Part shown: positions 8,867 to 17,915 of the stretch, one piece after another
Layout: every line of letters begins with the position of its first letter
How positions within the stretch are numbered: position 1 is the first letter of the stretch
DNA from: Bryobacter aggregatus MPL3
Lineage (GTDB): Bacteria > Acidobacteriota > Terriglobia > Bryobacterales > Bryobacteraceae
NCBI RefSeq assembly: GCF_000702445.1
Contig: NZ_JNIF01000003.1
Coordinates: 868,001 to 932,000 of the forward strand
Length of the DNA: 64,000 nt
Reading direction: 5' to 3'
Notes under the pieces: model-generated
What the model was told of the DNA's origin: nothing
Database searches by the model: none
Seen by the model: the letters and a program-made list of their open reading frames with translations, nothing else
Translations under genes and position numbers: made by a program

Positions 8867-9604
8867 TTAGCTCGTAAAGCGGTACGCACCAGAACGCCGT
8901 TCGCTGGCGATGGTGAGCAGATCGGCAAAGCTACGTAGACCGCTCATCAGCGTGACCTTGCTATCGTCAGCATTGAACCAACGGACCGGAACCTCGGCAA
9001 TGCCGAGTCCGTTCTCCTGGGCAATCACCAGCATTTCCACGTCGAAACTAAAGCCGTCCAGCTTCTGGACGCTATAGATCCGGCGGCCGGAGGGCCCATG
9101 CATCAACTTGAAACCGCATTGGGTGTCCTGCACATGGAGTCCGGTGATGCTGCGCATGACGAAGTTGAAGAAGCGGCCGGAAGCTTCCCGTGCAGCGGAT
9201 TGGTGACGTCCGACCAGACTGCGATCCTTGGCCCGGCTGCCGATTGCTACGCGAGGATTGCGTTCATTGGCCGCAGCACGCAATTTCGCATACTCCTCGA
9301 TGGGAGTTGAAAGATCGGCATCCGAGAATAAGACCCAGTTTCCTGTTGAGTGCAGCACCCCGTTGCGCACGGCAGCGCCCTTGCCCATGTTGTGCGGATT
9401 CCGGAGAAGCGCAAAGCCAGAGTCGGGGTGCGCGGCAATGAAATTTTCGACAAGCCGGACCGTTCCGTCTTTTGAACCATCGTCAACGACAAGGGTCTCA
9501 ACAGAGAAATTCTGATTGCGGATCCAGACGGAAAGAGCGTCGAGAGTTTTGCCCAAACGGCGTTCTTCGTTATAGGCAGGGATGACGATAGAAAGCTCAG
9601 CCAA
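8867..9604 (-). CDS. family 2 glycosyltransferase (dolichyl-phosphate glucosyltransferase type)
   Basis: 245 residues from a TTG start. The GT-A fold shows SIVIPAYNEERRL, VVDDGSKDGT, the metal-binding FSDADLSTP and DTQCGFKLM, which places it among polyprenyl-phosphate sugar transferases rather than processive synthases. It has no clear membrane anchor. Such enzymes load a sugar on a lipid carrier for envelope glycans. It is a stand-alone gene, with its neighbours separated or divergent. Confidence 0.87.
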   Translation of the reverse strand: MAELSIVIPAYNEERRLGKTLDALSVWIRNQNFSVETLVVDDGSKDGTVRLVENFIAAHPDSGFALLRNPHNMGKGAAVRNGVLHSTGNWVLFSDADLSTPIEEYAKLRAAANERNPRVAIGSRAKDRSLVGRHQSAAREASGRFFNFVMRSITGLHVQDTQCGFKLMHGPSGRRIYSVQKLDGFSFDVEMLVIAQENGLGIAEVPVRWFNADDSKVTLMSGLRSFADLLTIASERRSGAYRFTS

Positions 9605-9628
9605 AGTGAATTTTTAGCTTATCGCATC

Positions 9629-10750
9629 ATGAGCAATTCCAAGCAGTCCCTTTATCCTGGGGAGGTGCGTTGTTATTTTATCGGGCTGATTTTCCTCGCC
9701 GCATCCACGAGCCCCGGGCAGAACCCCATCCGCTTGCGGATGAACGAGATCCAGATCATCGGGAGCCACAACAGCTACCACTCGGGAATTGAACCTAGTC
9801 AGATGGCACTGATTCGGAAAGCGAACCCCCAGGCGGCGGCCGCCCTCGACTACCGGCACCCCTCGCTGACCCAACAATTGAATTCGGGAGTCCGGCAGTT
9901 GGAGTTGGATGTCTATGCCGACCCGCAGGGCGCCGCCTTCGCCGCGCCTGCAGGACTGGCACGAATCGCAAAGGCGGGTTTACCGGCAGATCCACCGTTT
10001 GACGCGGAACCGTTGATGAAGCCGGGCTTTAAGGTGCTACATGTCAAGGATGTCGACTATCGCAGCAATTGCCAGCCCTTCATCGCCTGCCTCGAGGAGG
10101 TCCGCGCCTGGTCGAAGAAACACCCCAGGCATCTGCCGATCTACATCCTGATTGAAAACAAAGATCAGAATCCCAAACCCGGGGTGTACTTCCAGCCAGA
10201 CCGGCTCTCCCCGGCAACCTTCGACGACCTCGATGCCGAGATTCGTAAGGTCTTTCGCGCGGCGGAGATGGTGACACCGGATGATGTGCGAGGAGACAAA
10301 CGAACTCTCGAGGAGGCTATCTTGAGCCACGGCTGGCCGTCCCTCGACAGTGCACGCGGCAAGGTAGTGTTTCTGCTGGATCAAAAGAGAGTCAGCGAAC
10401 TGTACAAGGTAGCCCATCGGACTCTCAGCGGCCGGGTGATGTTTACGAATGCAGAGCCAGGCAATGTGGACGCGGCGTTTGTGGAGGTCAACGATTCGCA
10501 AGCGGATCCGGAATTGATTCCGCGCTTGATCCGGCGCGGCTACCTCGTCCGGACCATGACCGACGGCGGAACCAATCGGGAACAGCGTAGGAATGCCGCG
10601 ATGGGGAGCGGGGCCCAGATTCTGAGTACGGATTATCCGTTCGGCTGGAAGGCGGCGAACGGGTATCACGTCCAGTTTCCGGCGGGAATCGCTCGCTGCA
10701 ATCCGGTTCTACAGGTCAAAGGCTGCAGCGCGGCGATGCTGAAGGAATAG
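9629..10750 (+). CDS. secreted Ca2+-dependent phosphoinositide-PLC-like phosphodiesterase
   Basis: 373 residues. A hydrophobic segment at about residues 15-30 looks like a signal peptide. The TIM-barrel PLC features are IQIIGSHNSYHSG, with the first catalytic His, RQLELDVYADP, LIENKDQNP and DGGTNREQRR near the end. This matches the bacterial Ca2+-dependent phosphoinositide-specific PLC family. It probably cleaves a phosphodiester of an extracellular lipid or glycan, but the substrate is unknown. Confidence 0.8.
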   Translation: MSNSKQSLYPGEVRCYFIGLIFLAASTSPGQNPIRLRMNEIQIIGSHNSYHSGIEPSQMALIRKANPQAAAALDYRHPSLTQQLNSGVRQLELDVYADPQGAAFAAPAGLARIAKAGLPADPPFDAEPLMKPGFKVLHVKDVDYRSNCQPFIACLEEVRAWSKKHPRHLPIYILIENKDQNPKPGVYFQPDRLSPATFDDLDAEIRKVFRAAEMVTPDDVRGDKRTLEEAILSHGWPSLDSARGKVVFLLDQKRVSELYKVAHRTLSGRVMFTNAEPGNVDAAFVEVNDSQADPELIPRLIRRGYLVRTMTDGGTNREQRRNAAMGSGAQILSTDYPFGWKAANGYHVQFPAGIARCNPVLQVKGCSAAMLKE

Positions 10751-11600
10751 AACAAAGATCGAGACCGGCACCAGATGGCAACCGCCAGAAGCTCAACAGA
10801 CGATTCCTCGTCGCGAGCAACTACCGCGAAAAGTAACGCCAGCACGAAGATCGCTGCGAAATGAGTACAGCGTTTTCACAGGCTGAGTGGGTGCGATTCA
10901 CGAGCTTACCGGCTCCATGGACAGACACCGGCCTAGAGCCTGTAGTCAACATTTGAGAAGCTGAGGGATGGGCCTCCCCCGGCATGCGAAAGCGATACCC
11001 GACCGAATAGACATTCAGGGCATCCTATCACCGCAGCGGCTGTCCTCGTTGCGGGAGTAGGCAACGGATTGCGCGATCTGATCAAGGCCGCTGATGCCTC
11101 CCACCTTGGGAGGCGGTTCATCAGCAAACGCAGCGCTGAATCTGGGCGGAGTCGTTGATGCAATGGCTCATGATCTTCGCGAAGTGTTGCACCTGAGAGA
11201 GCGCTGGAGGCTCCCCCCAAGGCGGCCGTTCTGGCCTGTAATCGACTCCCGAGAGCAGCAGTCGTAACGGATACGTTGGGGCATCTGTTAGCTCTGCATG
11301 TAACGTCGACCGATGGACACGATCGTGCTCAGGTCGGCATCCTGGCTGAGCGGGTACCAACAGCGGCATATATTTGGCAGTCGTCAAACGATCGGAGACG
11401 AAGAAAGGCTTCGTGCTGCTGGGTGGTCGAACGAACCTTTGGCTGGACCACCCGCTTGCGCCTCCTGGTTCGCGACTTTGAGCGCATTCCGCGCTCGACC
11501 GCATGATGCGAGTCTGGGCCTGCCGCCTCTCGCCAGCAGATCTCCACCGGCCTCTTCTGCAGCTCTTGTAAGATGTCGAACATCTTTGAAGCTGCATAGA
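10751..11600. other. 850-bp stretch without a recognisable gene
   Basis: Open frames here are short, overlap one another on both strands and are Arg/Ser-rich in the way of GC-rich shadows. No start with a good ribosome-binding site and no familiar motif were seen. The segment may hold decayed genes. Confidence 0.5.
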
Positions 11601-11631
11601 AAAAGGCCGCCCTTGAGGAAAGGGCGGCCTT
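11601..11631 (-). terminator. intrinsic terminator after the large propeller gene
   Basis: A 12-bp perfect stem (11603-11614 with 11620-11631; loop of five) is followed on the minus strand by TTTTTC. It lies 28 bases after the stop of the 1150-residue gene. Confidence 0.85.
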
Positions 11632-11658
11632 CGTGCTTGCGGAACGATCCCGTTCGCG

Positions 11659-14600
11659 TTAGCGGACGTGGATCAGGGAGGGGTTACCCGGAGCGTAAGC
11701 GTTGTCAGAACCGATGGCGCCGATCGCATAAGGCCGATCCACGCCAGTCGTCGTTTCTTCCGGAATCTGAAATTGAACAATGTAGAGACCCACCAGGCCC
11801 GGCGCCATCGTGGCAGGACCAACAGGAACGCCTTCATTGTTCACACCGATGATGATCTGTGCAGAGACCTGGCTCGAATTGTTGTACGCACCAGGAGTGT
11901 TGGTTGTGGTGGGGATGACCGTCTGGCCAAGACCCGTAAAGAAGCCAATCATGACCTCGCCACGCAGGGCAGGGTTCTCACGGCTCATATAGGTCCCGTC
12001 CGTCTTGATCATGACGCCAATCTTCTTACCCGCCGAATCGACAGTCTCGAAGATACCCGGCTGTACCGGCAGAACTTTCACCGTCGCCGTGCTCGAACCA
12101 TCATTCACGGTCAGCTTCAAGGTTGAAGTCGTACCCGTGACATCGCAAGGCGTCTGGAAAGTAACCTGTTCCTGACCGTTCAAGTTGGCCAAGGAGACAA
12201 TCGGAGCCGTTCTGTCACCGACCGTAATCGAGACATTGCTCAGACGGAGCGCGTAAGGCCCAACAAAGCTGTTGCCAAGAATCACACCATTGAGACTCGG
12301 TGCGATATTCGAGCCGAAAATCGTCGCGAGTCCACAGGGCGTAACGCCTTCCTGGAAGCTGGCCGCATTGGTGACGCGGGTGATCGTCGGTCCAGGAGGC
12401 AATGCCGAAAGACTGAAGGTGACAATGCGGGAGACGGCAGAAGCCGAAACCGAAATGGCGCCAGCAGTGGCACCGGCAGTCGCCGTAACAGAAGCGATAC
12501 CTTGGCTATTGGTAACAGCCGAACTGGCAGAGAGCGTTGCAACGCCATTTTGCACTGCAAACGTTACCGTCGCGCCAGAGATCCCACGGCCCGAGGCATC
12601 AAAGAGCTGGACAGCCAGCGGTGTCGGGAAGGGCTTGCCAATTCCGACCGACTGGTTATCGCCTGAAGTCTTCACAAAGTTTCCGACTGCAACGTTGTTG
12701 GTGAGTGTCCAGGTCGTGGTCGCTTCACCTGCGCTAGTACGGACCTTGACTTCGCCGGGAGAAGAACCGAAGCGGACCAGGAAGGAGAAGTCGCCGTCGG
12801 CGTTGGTCGTATTGAACAACGATTCGATGGTCGCTTCGCCCTGGATTACTTCTACGCGAACCGTAACTCCTGCAAGCTTGTTGCCGAATTTGTCGGTGAC
12901 AGCGCCGCGGAGAGCAAGAGGCGTCAGGCTGCCGGGACCGCCAGACTGATTATCACCCTGTTTCTTCACAATGACGCCAGGTGCGCCAGCGGTGACGTTC
13001 ACCACGAAGTTGAAAGCACGACCGGGGCTCTGGCAGTTGCCTGCGCAGACCTGGATATTCGCTTGGCCCAACTTGTTTCCACCGATGAGGTCGCAGGAAA
13101 GCTCGCCAGACGAATTGGAAAGCGATCTCGGCGAGCAGCTGGCAGTCACACCCGATTCAGAATCGTTTCCTGTGGAACCGGAAAACGCCACATTGGGAAT
13201 CGGGGATCCAAAATTTTTAAGAGTACCGCTAAAGATGGTGGCTTTCACGGCGCCTATCACAGTGGATCCGGCAGGAAGATTAATGATCGTACCTTCAGCC
13301 GGGCTGATCAGTGTGATTGCTGGCGGGCTGGCAGGCAACATCAGAGGTGGAGGTCCAGACGAGGGATACGAAGTGACACTAAAGTCAACATGACCATTGG
13401 GAGAACTGGCACGGACCGTCGTACCACGAGGACCATTAAAGGAATCGTTGTAGTACAGCGTTGAGCCATACTGGGTCTGCGCGAGACCTTGTGCATCGGT
13501 GGTCGAAGTGGCCAGAGTGACGTTCCCGTCACCGCTCTCCACCGTCCAGGACACCGTGACATTGGGCTGCGGGTTGCCAGCACCGTCACGCACGCGGACC
13601 GTCAGAGGGAGAGGCGCGAGGAACTGGGCAAATAGAATCTGGCCGTTCCCGGAAACAATCTGGATTCCGGAGTTCGGGTCCGTACCGCCACCATTGTTTC
13701 CACCACCATTGTCCGGAGCCGAAACATTAATGGTGAAGGCCTGGCCTTGTGAACCACTGGTGGAGGCGGTCACTGTTGCCGTTCCCGTTGTGGCGGGAGC
13801 CGTATAATTGACCATCGCATAGCCGTCTTTGCTCGAAATGGCCGCGCTGCTATCGAGTTGGAGTCCAGAAACATTCGTCGAGAAGTTAACAGTGACACCG
13901 CTCAACGGACGCGAAGTGTTGTCCAGAACTCGAACCACAAGCGGACGTCCCTGTTGGCCGGTGATCGCACTTTGTGAGGGGTTAATCACCGTGAGGCCAA
14001 AGGGAATTCCTGTCTGTGCCTTCCCCGTGTAAAACATCGGGCCAACAAATGTTGGTTGGGTCAGAACACTATTCAGGGAATTCGTCTCAAGGTTGATCCG
14101 AGAAACAGAATTGGTAGAGTTCGCAAAAAAATAACGGTTTGTGGGCTGCTGATCTGAGGTGATCAGGTACTTGCCGCCCGTCACTGGACCGGACCCAGAG
14201 AGGTCTGCTTGCGTCGGATTGGAAAGCGGAGTGGCCAATCCACCTTTAAACACGGTGTTGCTGATGCCCATGTAGTAGAGCACCGAAGAGTTGGAGATGA
14301 CTTTGAAACGCTCCGCAAGAGCACCGGGGATTGAGGCGTTTGCGACAGCTCGCGTCGTAACATCAATGACGTAAATTTGAGTGGAGCCAATCACGTTGCA
14401 CGCGACAACCGCGCGGCTGCCATCCGGAGTGAATTGAGTCTTCAGGCAATTCGACCCGGTGAGAGGAATGTCAGCACCAATTTGGGTCAGCACACCCCGG
14501 CCATCGATCTCCACCAATTTGTTTTGACCTGTGACATAGATCAGACCATTTGGCGCAACCGTGAGGGAATTAGGGCCATTGGAGACCGTGAGAGTGCTGA

Positions 14601-15111
14601 TGATCTGATTGTTCGCAGTACTAATCATGGCAATCGTGCCATTGCTATTCAAAACGTAGGCATAGTTGGAGTCGAGCGAAAACTCGATGTCGATCGGCGT
14701 ACCACGGGTATTGATGCCAGTAAGTTCCTGGTCGGTACTGGTGTCATAAATGCGGAGGGACTGAGAAAGGACAAAAAGCCGGCGGCCATCTGGGGAAATC
14801 CGCGCATCACTGATATTTGCAAGCGCGCGAGATGTCGTTTCTGTGTAAGGGGAGCTCCCAGAGAAGACTGTAATGGATTTGGTGATGCTCTTCGAGAAGA
14901 CGTAGAACTTTTGGCCATTAGGATGCCAGATCACCTGAAAAGCAAGGGGGTCGACAGTGAATGTCCCCAATTGGGTGAATGGTTCCGGACTATAGATGTA
15001 GCCGGTGGTAGCGCCGGAGTTTTCCTGCGGCAGAACAACGACGTTCGAAGCAAGGGCCGGAACAAGGCACAGGCATACGAGGGCCGAAAAAGACAAAAAG
15101 AACCTATACAT
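11659..15111 (-). CDS. large secreted beta-propeller/Ig-like protein with Solibacter-type C-terminal domain
   Basis: 1150 residues with a Sec signal peptide (about residues 1-21). Residues about 25-350 form YVTN-like beta-propeller repeats (DARISPDGRRLFVLS, VTTRAVANASIPG). Several Big_1/invasin-like Ig domains follow (VRVLDNTSRPLSGVTVNFST, VRDGAGNPQPNVTVSWTV, GAVTDKFGNKLAGVTVRV, VQLFDASGRGISGATVTF). The last 230 residues (RVTNAASFQEG, CGLATIFGSNIAP, GLGQTV) resemble the C-terminal domain family TIGR03437, expanded in Solibacter and relatives. It is likely a surface or secreted adhesive protein, but its function is unproven. Confidence 0.8.
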   Translation of the reverse strand: MYRFFLSFSALVCLCLVPALASNVVVLPQENSGATTGYIYSPEPFTQLGTFTVDPLAFQVIWHPNGQKFYVFSKSITKSITVFSGSSPYTETTSRALANISDARISPDGRRLFVLSQSLRIYDTSTDQELTGINTRGTPIDIEFSLDSNYAYVLNSNGTIAMISTANNQIISTLTVSNGPNSLTVAPNGLIYVTGQNKLVEIDGRGVLTQIGADIPLTGSNCLKTQFTPDGSRAVVACNVIGSTQIYVIDVTTRAVANASIPGALAERFKVISNSSVLYYMGISNTVFKGGLATPLSNPTQADLSGSGPVTGGKYLITSDQQPTNRYFFANSTNSVSRINLETNSLNSVLTQPTFVGPMFYTGKAQTGIPFGLTVINPSQSAITGQQGRPLVVRVLDNTSRPLSGVTVNFSTNVSGLQLDSSAAISSKDGYAMVNYTAPATTGTATVTASTSGSQGQAFTINVSAPDNGGGNNGGGTDPNSGIQIVSGNGQILFAQFLAPLPLTVRVRDGAGNPQPNVTVSWTVESGDGNVTLATSTTDAQGLAQTQYGSTLYYNDSFNGPRGTTVRASSPNGHVDFSVTSYPSSGPPPLMLPASPPAITLISPAEGTIINLPAGSTVIGAVKATIFSGTLKNFGSPIPNVAFSGSTGNDSESGVTASCSPRSLSNSSGELSCDLIGGNKLGQANIQVCAGNCQSPGRAFNFVVNVTAGAPGVIVKKQGDNQSGGPGSLTPLALRGAVTDKFGNKLAGVTVRVEVIQGEATIESLFNTTNADGDFSFLVRFGSSPGEVKVRTSAGEATTTWTLTNNVAVGNFVKTSGDNQSVGIGKPFPTPLAVQLFDASGRGISGATVTFAVQNGVATLSASSAVTNSQGIASVTATAGATAGAISVSASAVSRIVTFSLSALPPGPTITRVTNAASFQEGVTPCGLATIFGSNIAPSLNGVILGNSFVGPYALRLSNVSITVGDRTAPIVSLANLNGQEQVTFQTPCDVTGTTSTLKLTVNDGSSTATVKVLPVQPGIFETVDSAGKKIGVMIKTDGTYMSRENPALRGEVMIGFFTGLGQTVIPTTTNTPGAYNNSSQVSAQIIIGVNNEGVPVGPATMAPGLVGLYIVQFQIPEETTTGVDRPYAIGAIGSDNAYAPGNPSLIHVR

Positions 15112-15193
15112 GGGGATCCTCTTCAGAACTAAAGAGATGGAAGGACGCAGCCCTCTAATTCTAACAGATGTAACACAGTCAGTAGAAATAAAA

Positions 15194-15219
15194 TCGGGGC
15201 GAACTTACGTTCGCCCCGA
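15194..15219 (-). terminator. intrinsic terminator after the 742-residue secreted protein
   Basis: An 11-bp perfect GC-rich stem (15194-15204 with 15209-15219; four-base loop) is followed on the minus strand by TTTTATTT. It lies 25 bases after the stop codon of the upstream gene. Confidence 0.85.
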
Positions 15220-15244
15220 AGTGGTTTATGAAACCGACTCGAAG

Positions 15245-17473
15245 TTAGTTGTCGAGAGACTCGGCAGCCAGAACGCCGGTCTGGCGCTGACGCCAGATGT
15301 CGTCCTTGTTCTTCGGATCGAGGATCAGAGCCAGATACCCGTGGGCAGTCTGCAGGTTCGACGGATCGCTGATGAAGGCGAAGCCGTGAGCGTAGCGGAA
15401 GTTGCACGAGATGATGATGTAGCCCTGGAAGCCGACGACGGGCTGGATACCGTAGTCAGGACCACCATAGAGCAGGTTGAAGGTAGCAGTCTGGCCCGAA
15501 GGAACGGACTTGCTGAACGACTGCGGTGTCGGGTCAACGCCACCGCCGGCGGTCGTACCGTAGAAGAACACCTTGCAGATACCGGTTTCGTTCACCGTAC
15601 CGAAGGGATCCTTCGAGGTGTTGGAAACGGCCACGCCGGTGTTGAAGCCGGTCACGCTGCTGACGAACGGATAGAGCAGGTTCGTGGCGCAGTTGGTGAT
15701 CGTGAAGATCGGCTTCAGGTCTTCAGGCGAGCTGAGAACGAAGAGCGGGATGCTCGGGTAGCCATTGCCACCGGTGGTGCCGATCGGGGCATAGTTGCCC
15801 GAGACCTGAGCAGCAACGGAGGTGTTGGCGTCAGTGACGATGCTGGTGGTCGGAGCAAACGCGGCAGCAACAACGAAATCGAAACGATCGATCGTGTTGT
15901 CGTTAGCGCGAAGCACTTCCCAGAAGAATACGCCGGTACCATCGGAAGCGATAGTGACCTGATTGAAGCGCGGCGTCTTCGGCAGCGTGCCGTAAGCAGC
16001 GCCATTGGCACCAAAGCCCGGAGCGTCCGAACCCTGAACAGCATACGTCGTGTCAGTAGTTACCACCGGGACAGGAGTTGAACCGGTAAAGTAAGTGCCG
16101 CCAAAAGCGTAGCTCGTGTTTGCAGTAAAGCCAGTGCCTTCACCATTCGGGCTAGATGCATTCACTGCAAAGGCTGCGGATACAGCATCCACACCTTGGC
16201 CGTATACTGTGTCGTTGTTATAAGCACCCTTCAACAATACGCCAGTGAGCGGCTGAGCCGACACATAGAGGCGAACCGAAGCGGGGATGCCAACAAAGCG
16301 CGCACGGAGACGGGTACCCTGGGAAGCAATACCTGAGTCCCTCAGACCATTAGTTTCCGGGAAGTTGCGGTTGTAGAAACCAGACTCATTGTTGTAGTTC
16401 GCGGTCGGGTTGGCCTGACCAGCGCCTGCAATGTAGTACTGATTGTACACGGCATCATACTTGTCGAGCGCGCCATCAAAACCACGGCGCTTAAACGAAA
16501 CACCGTAGGCTTCGGTAAAGCGAAGCAGGCCAGTGTGCTGCAGCGCAGTGCTAGTGTTGTGCCCAGCAAAGGAACCGGAAGAGTTCACGTTGAAGCCCAA
16601 GCACTGAGCGTAGGGGCCGCCGGCAACGGTATCAAAGAAGAGACCGCGCTGAACGAAACCAACCACACCCTGTGCATTGTTCAGAACGAGATTTGCAGGA
16701 GGATTCTGGATCCCGATGAAAGCTTGGATCTGGCCATTCACCTGGAAGGAATTTGCAACCTGAACACGGATGTTCTTGATGCGGAAAGTACGGGTGCCAG
16801 CGCCAACAAAGCTACCAGGCTGAACCACCGGAACACCAACGAAGGTGATGGTCTGCTCATTCGGAGCATAGCCGCCGCCAATACCATACTGAGCCTGGAA
16901 TACGTTCAACGGATTGCCAGATGCGCCCGAGACAGGACGACCTGCACCAGTGGCGACGCCATTTTCAAAGAAATAATTCAAGCCGGTGCAGACACCAGGA
17001 GTACCAGTGTCGGTATCGCAGGGGTTCTGATTCAGACGAGTGTTACCGCTGGTCGGGGTTGTCGGATCGTCAATGAAAAGCAGAGCATCGGTGAGATTAC
17101 CGCTCCCGAAGATCCGATTGGTGATGCGCGTACCGGCCACGGTCACCGAGATGTTGATCGCGGGAACAGTGGGGGTTGCCACCTCTACACCACCGACATA
17201 CGGACGTGCAAACACTCCGTTGAGGACGGGGGGGGTGTTGGCCGGACCCGACGCAGCGACTCCGCCTACGCCTCCGGTTCCGATGGAATTACCACCAGAG
17301 CAGCTGATTACGATATCGCCTACGAGTTCACGCAGACCTTCGACGCGAACGACGAGGGGCGAAAAACTGGTGTTGCAGACGAAAGGATTGCTTTGCGCGT
17401 TGGCGCTGTTGCTCATTCCGAGGAATGATGCGACTGCCGCGGCAGCAAATAGCATTTTACGGAAATGCGACAT
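15245..17473 (-). CDS. secreted protein of unknown function
   Basis: About 742 residues. The ATG at 17473 is chosen because AAGGAG lies six bases before it and it opens directly onto a signal peptide (KMLFAAAAVASFLG, cleavage after ANA). A frame nine codons longer exists. The mature protein is Gly/Thr/Asn-rich with few charged residues and a few cysteines (CNTSFSPLVV, FNVNSSGSFAG). The C-terminus contains FNTGVAVSNTSKDPFG and GFQGYIIISCNFRYAHGFAF, a pattern seen in predicted surface proteins of Acidobacteria. No enzymatic domain is recognised. Confidence 0.75.
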   Translation of the reverse strand: MSHFRKMLFAAAAVASFLGMSNSANAQSNPFVCNTSFSPLVVRVEGLRELVGDIVISCSGGNSIGTGGVGGVAASGPANTPPVLNGVFARPYVGGVEVATPTVPAINISVTVAGTRITNRIFGSGNLTDALLFIDDPTTPTSGNTRLNQNPCDTDTGTPGVCTGLNYFFENGVATGAGRPVSGASGNPLNVFQAQYGIGGGYAPNEQTITFVGVPVVQPGSFVGAGTRTFRIKNIRVQVANSFQVNGQIQAFIGIQNPPANLVLNNAQGVVGFVQRGLFFDTVAGGPYAQCLGFNVNSSGSFAGHNTSTALQHTGLLRFTEAYGVSFKRRGFDGALDKYDAVYNQYYIAGAGQANPTANYNNESGFYNRNFPETNGLRDSGIASQGTRLRARFVGIPASVRLYVSAQPLTGVLLKGAYNNDTVYGQGVDAVSAAFAVNASSPNGEGTGFTANTSYAFGGTYFTGSTPVPVVTTDTTYAVQGSDAPGFGANGAAYGTLPKTPRFNQVTIASDGTGVFFWEVLRANDNTIDRFDFVVAAAFAPTTSIVTDANTSVAAQVSGNYAPIGTTGGNGYPSIPLFVLSSPEDLKPIFTITNCATNLLYPFVSSVTGFNTGVAVSNTSKDPFGTVNETGICKVFFYGTTAGGGVDPTPQSFSKSVPSGQTATFNLLYGGPDYGIQPVVGFQGYIIISCNFRYAHGFAFISDPSNLQTAHGYLALILDPKNKDDIWRQRQTGVLAAESLDN

Positions 17474-17849
17474 TTGCTTCTCCTTGTGAAGTTTAGTCAT
17501 TTGTTTTCTTGAATTGATGGAAGTTCTCTTTCAACCTGAGCCTCTTGGTACAGCGTTTTTTACTACGACTCAAAGTCGAAGCGACTTCTCTTTTTTAATT
17601 TCTTGCGTTCTGTGCTCGCGGGATTCCACGTCGCTGTGATGAAAGCCGCCTGTTACTTTTCAGACATACCACTAGTAACAGAATTCGAAAGGGTGAGTCA
17701 AGGAAATTTGTCAGCAACTCTCTGAAAGCGCGTGAGTTAAGCCTCCGGCACCCAGCGCACCGTGTCCGAGCGACACACCGGAACCCACTCCGTGCGGCCA
17801 ATTGGGCACAATCCGGGAATCGAGATTAAGATTTCTTCTAAAAGCACAA
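17474..17849. other. upstream region of the secreted-protein gene
   Basis: 376 bases without a credible gene. The region is AT-richer than its surroundings and includes a small perfect hairpin AAGTCG-AAG-CGACTT (about 17574-17588), which would lie in the leader of the 742-residue gene. It probably holds that gene's promoter, but no confident -35/-10 pair was assigned. Confidence 0.4.
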
Positions 17850-17891
17850 AGCGCGCTGCCCGGTCCTTGGTGGGAGCGGGGGCAGCGCGCT
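17850..17891 (-). terminator. putative terminator of the type II secretion operon
   Basis: A 12-bp perfect inverted repeat (17850-17861 with 17880-17891) lies 24 bases after the gspD stop. The T-run after the stem on the minus strand is weak (TTTGTGCTTTT), so termination is plausible but not certain. Confidence 0.55.
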
Positions 17892-17915
17892 GGGAGGCGG
17901 AAATTGCGTCCCGGC

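Noticed and set aside
11121-11597. 158-codon minus-strand frame in the 10751-11600 gap
   Set aside because: Overlaps other equally poor frames, has no recognisable motif and no good start signal.
12272-12949. 225-codon plus-strand open frame opposite the propeller protein
   Set aside because: Mirror of the Ig-like repeats. Its Pro/Ser/Val-rich text reflects the codons of the other strand.
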